Below are positions 60,275 to 64,000 of a DNA stretch of 64,000 nucleotides, piece after piece (positions within the stretch are counted from its first letter, which is position 1; every line of letters starts with the position of its first letter). Location of the stretch: positions 271,070 to 335,069 of the forward strand of contig JBBTCH010000002.1 in assembly GCA_038043245.1 (NCBI GenBank), written 5' to 3'. The position numbers were made by a program, and so were the translations under genes. The notes under the pieces are model-generated. The model made no database searches and was not told the origin of the DNA. It was given only the letters and a program-made list of their open reading frames with translations. Origin of the DNA: JACPFV01 sp038043245. Its GTDB lineage: Bacteria; Pseudomonadota; Gammaproteobacteria; Nevskiales; Nevskiaceae.

Positions 60275-61185
60275 GGGTGGCGATGCTGCTTGCGCTTTTG
60301 CTTTCAGGCACGGCGCAGGCCGAAGGCTTGCTCTGGCAGGTGCAGGGCCCCAAGGCCAAGCACTGGATGCTGGGCTCGGTGCACCTGCTGCCGCCGTCGG
60401 CGTATCCACTGCCGGCGATGGTCGAATACGCCTACCGCGATGCCAGCGGTCTGGCGTTTGAAACCGACATCGACGCCTTGACCTTGCCTGAAACGCAGGC
60501 GGCAATGAGGGTCGCCGCGCGTGACGAAAAACCGGGAGGTCTGCGTAGCCAGATTCCGGCCCCGCTCTATCAATTGCTCGGCCTGCGTGCCCGGAAAATC
60601 GGCATGCCGCTGCCACCCTGCGAAGGTTTCAAGCCGTGGTTCTGTTCCGCGCTGCTGGAATCCTTCGCCGCGCGCAAGGCCGGCTTCGACGCTGAATACG
60701 GCATCGATCAGCATTTTTACCGACGTGCGCAGCTGGATCAGAAGGCGCGGACGTCGTTGGAAACCCCGCAGGCGCAACTCGATTTGCTGTCCGGCATGCC
60801 GGACGCGATGGCCGTACAGATGCTCGAGGCCACGCTGGATGAGTCGGTCAGCGAGTCCGATGATCCACAGGAGCTGCTGCGCATCTGGCAGCACAGCGAT
60901 CTACCGGCCCTGGAAAAAATCGAAAGCGGCCTGCGCAAAAAATACCCGGCGATCCACGCGCGCCTGCTCGCCGACCGCAACCGCGCCTGGCTCCCCGAAT
61001 TGCGCAGACTGTTCAACTCCGAATCGCCGCAACTGGTGATCGTCGGCGCGCTGCACCTGGTCGGTGAACAAGGCGTGCCGACGCTGCTGTGGACCCACGG
61101 CCTCGCGGCGACACGGATGGTCGAAAAGCGCAAAAAAGCCCCTGTCCGCTCGGAGCCCCTGGAGCCCGATTTGGGCATCGAGTAG
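60271..61185 (+). CDS. TraB/GumN-family protein
   Basis: The 304-residue protein begins with a signal peptide (about 1-17) and has the TraB/GumN pattern, W-M-L-G-S-V-H-L-L with its conserved G-x-x-H and a C-terminal V-G-A-L-H-L-V-G that carries the second G-x-x-H. Related proteins are putative metalloproteases. The start ATG at 60271 overlaps the isomerase. It is the last gene of the plus-strand run starting at the POT transporter. Confidence 0.88.
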   Translation: MRVAMLLALLLSGTAQAEGLLWQVQGPKAKHWMLGSVHLLPPSAYPLPAMVEYAYRDASGLAFETDIDALTLPETQAAMRVAARDEKPGGLRSQIPAPLYQLLGLRARKIGMPLPPCEGFKPWFCSALLESFAARKAGFDAEYGIDQHFYRRAQLDQKARTSLETPQAQLDLLSGMPDAMAVQMLEATLDESVSESDDPQELLRIWQHSDLPALEKIESGLRKKYPAIHARLLADRNRAWLPELRRLFNSESPQLVIVGALHLVGEQGVPTLLWTHGLAATRMVEKRKKAPVRSEPLEPDLGIE

Positions 61186-61211
61186 AAAACGGCCTAGCTA
61201 TTGAGCAGGCG

Positions 61212-61892
61212 TCAGCTTCGGACCAATCGTTCGCGCAGCCAGTGGCCGATCCGCTCGATTTCTTCCTCGCAGACCTGATGCGCCATCGGGTATTCGTTCC
61301 AGCTCACCGTGAACCCATGCTGCAGCAGCAGATCGCGGCTGTTCTGGCCCAGAGCCATCGGCAGCATCGGGTCGTGGCTGCCATGGCACATCAGGATCGG
61401 TGTGTCGTGGCGCTCGGTTTTCGCTTCCGTCGCAAACTGCTCGGCCAGCGGCAGATAGGTGGATAGCGCCATCAGGCCGGCCAGACGTTTCGGGTAGCGC
61501 GTGCCGGCGTGCAGGGTGATGGCGCCGCCCTGCGAAAATCCGGCGAGCACGATTTTTTCCGGCGCGATGCCGCTCTTGATCTCGGTATCCAAGTAACCAT
61601 GGATGATGCGTTCGGAATCACGGATGCCAGCCTCGTCCTGTTTCTTCATGTTGCTGAGCGAGGGGATGTCGTACCAGCCGCGCATCGCCATGCCGCCGTT
61701 GATGGTGATCGGCCGCACCGGTGCGTGTGGGAAAACGAAACGGATGCCGGCGTCTTGCGGTAGTCCGAGTTCCGGGACGATGGGCGCAAAGTCGTGGCCG
61801 TCGGCACCGAGGCCATGCAGCCAGATTACCGCCGCCTTCGCTGCGGTCTCGGGCTCGATCAGGACTGCGTCATCACGTTCGGTCAGTTTCAT
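61212..61892 (-). CDS. Carboxylesterase (alpha/beta hydrolase, acyl-protein thioesterase type)
   Basis: The 226-residue protein has V-I-W-L-H-G-L-G-A-D-G-H-D near the start, the nucleophile elbow G-F-S-Q-G-G, the acid in S-H-D-P and the catalytic His in M-A-H-Q-V. This is the phospholipase/carboxylesterase family that acts on short acyl esters. It diverges from lptM with a 47-base gap. Confidence 0.94.
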   Translation of the reverse strand: MKLTERDDAVLIEPETAAKAAVIWLHGLGADGHDFAPIVPELGLPQDAGIRFVFPHAPVRPITINGGMAMRGWYDIPSLSNMKKQDEAGIRDSERIIHGYLDTEIKSGIAPEKIVLAGFSQGGAITLHAGTRYPKRLAGLMALSTYLPLAEQFATEAKTERHDTPILMCHGSHDPMLPMALGQNSRDLLLQHGFTVSWNEYPMAHQVCEEEIERIGHWLRERLVRS

Positions 61893-61939
61893 TTTTCAGC
61901 CAGCGGATAGAATTGGCGCGCAAACATACCAGAGCCTTT

Positions 61940-62080
61940 ATGCGTTTCATTCCCGCCGTTCTCTTGCTGTCGCTGCTGGGCGCCTGCGGCCAGGTGGGCG
62001 ACCTGTATCTGCCGGAAAAGAAAGCCGAGCCGGTGCAGACGACCGCGCCTGCTGCCGAAGCAGCCAAGAAAAAGAAATAG
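61940..62080 (+). CDS. lptM: LPS translocon maturation lipoprotein LptM
   Basis: LptM (YifL) is a very small lipoprotein that stabilises the LptDE outer-membrane complex. The 46-residue product has a lipoprotein signal ending L-L-G-A-C and the family motif C-G-Q-V-G-D-L-Y-L-P, followed by an alanine/lysine tail. It is directly upstream of lysA (two bases), the usual lptM-lysA order. Confidence 0.93.
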   Translation: MRFIPAVLLLSLLGACGQVGDLYLPEKKAEPVQTTAPAAEAAKKKK

Positions 62081-62082
62081 CC

Positions 62083-63330
62083 GTGGATCATTTTGAATAC
62101 CGCGACGAGCGCCTGTTCGCCGAAGACATTCCGGTGGCGGATCTCGCACGCCGCTACGGCACGCCGCTGTACGTCTATTCGCGTGCCACGCTGACGCGCC
62201 ATTACCGCGCCTTCGACGACGCGCTCAAGGGTCGTGACCACCTGATCTGCTACGCGGTCAAGGCCAACTCGAACCTCGCCGTGTTGCAGGTGCTGGCCAG
62301 GCTCGGCAGCGGCTTCGACATCGTTTCCGGCGGCGAGCTCAACCGCGCACTCAAGGCCGGCGCCGACGCCGACAAAGTCATCTTCTCCGGCGTCGGCAAA
62401 TCGGCGGCCGAGATCAAACAGTCCCTGCTTGCCGGCATCCATTGCTTCAACGTCGAATCTGAAGCCGAACTGGCGCAGTTGAACGAGATCGCCGTCGCGC
62501 AGAAGCGCCGCGCGCGCATCGCCCTGCGTGTGAATCCCGATGTGGATCCGAAGACGCATCCGTACATCTCCACTGGCCTCAAGCAGAACAAGTTCGGCGT
62601 CGCCATCGCTGATGCCGAAAGCTTGTATGCAGCTGCCGCAAAAATGACGGGCATCGAAGTCGCCGGCATCGGCTGCCATATCGGTTCGCAACTGCTGGAA
62701 GTGTCGCCGCACCTCGATGCGTTGGATCGCCTGCTCGCGCTGGTGGACAAACTCGCGGCGAACGGCATCCGCCTCGAACATCTCGACATCGGCGGCGGTC
62801 TCGGCATCCGCTACCGCGACGAGACTCCACCGGCACCAGCCGATCTCGCTGCCGCGCTCGTCAAAAAACTCGGCGACCGGAAACTCAAATTGATCCAAGC
62901 TCCCGGCCGCGCCATTGCCGGCAACGCCGGCATCCTCGTCACGCGGGTCGAACATCTGAAACCGACCGCCGACAAAAACTTCGCCGTCGTAGACGCCGCG
63001 ATGAACGACCTGTTGCGCCCCGCGCTGTATCAGGCCTGGATGGACGTGGTGCCGGTCAAGCGCACCGCCGGCAAGAAAAATATCTATGACATCGTCGGCC
63101 CAATTTGCGAATCCGGCGACTGGCTGGCGCGCGACCGCGAATTAAATATCGCGGCAGGCGACCTGCTCGCCATCCGTGCCGCCGGCGCCTATGGCTTCAC
63201 GATGGCGTCCAACTACAACACGCGTCCGCGTGCCGCCGAGGTGATGGTGGACGGCAAGCAGTCGCACCTGATCCGCGCTCGCGAATCCTTCGACGATCTG
63301 ATCCGCGGCGAAACGCTGCTGAGCGAATAG
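62083..63330 (+). CDS. lysA: Diaminopimelate decarboxylase
   Basis: LysA makes lysine from meso-diaminopimelate with pyridoxal phosphate. The GTG at 62083 gives 415 residues. The PLP lysine is Lys60 in Y-A-V-K-A-N, the G-G-G-L-G loop binds phosphate, and Cys342 in C-E-S-G-D is at the active site. At 273-276 it reads A-P-G-R where the family normally has E-P-G-R; the following R is retained. It follows lptM and precedes polA directly. Confidence 0.96.
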   Translation: MDHFEYRDERLFAEDIPVADLARRYGTPLYVYSRATLTRHYRAFDDALKGRDHLICYAVKANSNLAVLQVLARLGSGFDIVSGGELNRALKAGADADKVIFSGVGKSAAEIKQSLLAGIHCFNVESEAELAQLNEIAVAQKRRARIALRVNPDVDPKTHPYISTGLKQNKFGVAIADAESLYAAAAKMTGIEVAGIGCHIGSQLLEVSPHLDALDRLLALVDKLAANGIRLEHLDIGGGLGIRYRDETPPAPADLAAALVKKLGDRKLKLIQAPGRAIAGNAGILVTRVEHLKPTADKNFAVVDAAMNDLLRPALYQAWMDVVPVKRTAGKKNIYDIVGPICESGDWLARDRELNIAAGDLLAIRAAGAYGFTMASNYNTRPRAAEVMVDGKQSHLIRARESFDDLIRGETLLSE

Positions 63331-64000
63331 ATGAGCGACAAGCCACTGATCCTGATTGACGGATCGAGTTGGCTGTTCCGCGCGTTTTTTGCACTACAAC
63401 AGCAAAACTTTACCAATTCCAAGGGCGAGGCGACCGGCGCCGTATTCGGCATGGCCAACATGCTCAGAAGCTTGTTCAAGGACTACGCCCCCGAACGCAT
63501 CGCAGTGATCTTCGATCCGCCGGGACCGACTTTTCGCAACGAGATCTACCCGGAGTACAAGGCCAACCGCGACGAAACGCCGGAAGACCTGTCGCGGCAG
63601 TTTCCGATCGTGCGCGAGCTGATCGAGGCGCTGGGCCTGCCGGTGCTGCAGGTGCCGGGTTTCGAGGCCGACGACGTCATCGGCACCCTCGCGGTTCAAG
63701 CCTGCAAACAAGGACTACCGGTGCTGATCGTTACCGGCGACAAGGATATGGCGCAGTTAGTAGACGAGCACATAAAACTCCTCGATACCATGAAAAAGCG
63801 GACGCTCGATGCCGCCGCGATCAGGGAAAAATTCGGCGTGCCGCCCGAGCGCATCGTTGACTACCTCGCGCTGATGGGTGATTCCAGCGACAACATTCCC
63901 GGCGTTGCCGGCGTCGGTGAAAAAACCGCCGCCAAACTGCTCAACGAATATGGCTCGCTGGATGCGCTGGTGTCACGCGCTGCCGAAGTCAAAGGCAAGC
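63331..64000 (+). CDS. polA: DNA polymerase I (partial, 5'-3' exonuclease part)
   Basis: The frame opens with ATG at 63331 and runs out of the window, covering 223 codons. The sequence is the 5'-3' exonuclease domain: I-D-G-S-S-W-L-F-R-A, F-E-A-D-D-V-I-G, T-G-D-K-D-M-A-Q-L and D-N-I-P-G-V-A-G-V-G-E-K-T-A are conserved metal-binding and helix-hairpin-helix segments. A stand-alone exonuclease cannot be excluded because the polymerase domain is not visible. It starts right after lysA. Confidence 0.93.
   Translation, partial: MSDKPLILIDGSSWLFRAFFALQQQNFTNSKGEATGAVFGMANMLRSLFKDYAPERIAVIFDPPGPTFRNEIYPEYKANRDETPEDLSRQFPIVRELIEALGLPVLQVPGFEADDVIGTLAVQACKQGLPVLIVTGDKDMAQLVDEHIKLLDTMKKRTLDAAAIREKFGVPPERIVDYLALMGDSSDNIPGVAGVGEKTAAKLLNEYGSLDALVSRAAEVKGK

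Overview
This window is a GC-rich (clearly above 60% G+C by eye) chromosomal segment of a gammaproteobacterium. The left end has the classical origin neighbourhood: recF-dnaN-dnaA on the minus strand, diverging from rpmH-rnpA-yidD-yidC-mnmE on the plus strand. Other gammaproteobacterial blocks follow: tesA facing an FtsX-type ABC exporter, hisA-hisF/hisE-tatABC, lptM-lysA, ttcA, uvrD and polA. The homodimeric aceE type and the two-protein methionine synthase would fit Xanthomonadales/Nevskiales-like bacteria, but sequence alone does not fix the genus. No tRNA, rRNA, CRISPR array, transposase or prophage gene was seen.

Layout. 0-7 kb: replication initiation, ribosomal protein L34, RNase P protein, membrane insertase and tRNA modification. 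The AT-rich dnaA-dnaN gap (1616-1870) with DnaA-box-like sites is a candidate oriC. 7-11.6 kb: two paralogous LysR regulators around a small exported protein, with a hydrolase and an oxidoreductase divergent from the second. 11.7-15.7 kb: a thioesterase, a Nudix-phosphatase fusion and aceE. 15.7-19 kb: a dispersed palindromic repeat, aceF, a DUF4160/DUF2442 pair, a decayed copy of the aceF 3' end, and an AT-rich gene for a TIR/deoxyribosyltransferase-like protein. This is the most obviously rearranged part of the window. 19-22 kb: a short-overlap operon (NTF2-like, thioesterase, metallo-hydrolase, PhzF, alkyltransferase-like). 22-25.6 kb: a minus-strand operon with a lipoprotein M13 peptidase, an exported protein and a YhhN membrane protein. 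25.6-30 kb: a compositionally mosaic amidotransferase, TerC, UvrD and MtfA. 30-36.3 kb: SPOR protein, ArgS, a BASS transporter and an ABC exporter. 36.3-41.2 kb: TesA, then a five-gene lipid-modification operon (FAD oxidoreductase, DUF1365, cyclopropane synthase family, DUF1475-like, DUF2062).

41.2-42.3 kb is a lower-GC accessory patch with a small lipoprotein and a HEPN-like protein. 42.3-49.7 kb is a long minus-strand run: hisA-hisF, an FTR1 iron permease with its own Fur-like site sitting where hisI is often found, hisE-tatABC, two metabolic genes, and an alpha/beta hydrolase carrying an in-frame palindromic repeat. 49.7-53.6 kb: a perfect palindrome in the hisA/metH divergent gap, followed by a split B12-dependent methionine synthase. 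53.6-64 kb: housekeeping genes (SDR, SlyD, M20 peptidase, POT transporter, TtcA, DsbA-family isomerase, TraB protein, carboxylesterase, LptM, LysA) ending in the 5' part of polA.

For novelty, the best candidates are the aceF-end duplication around the DUF4160/DUF2442 cassette together with the adjacent TIR-like gene, the Nudix-phosphatase fusion, the hisA/metH palindrome, the FTR1 gene inside the his-tat run, and the in-frame repeat in the hydrolase. No complete new multi-gene defence system is evident.
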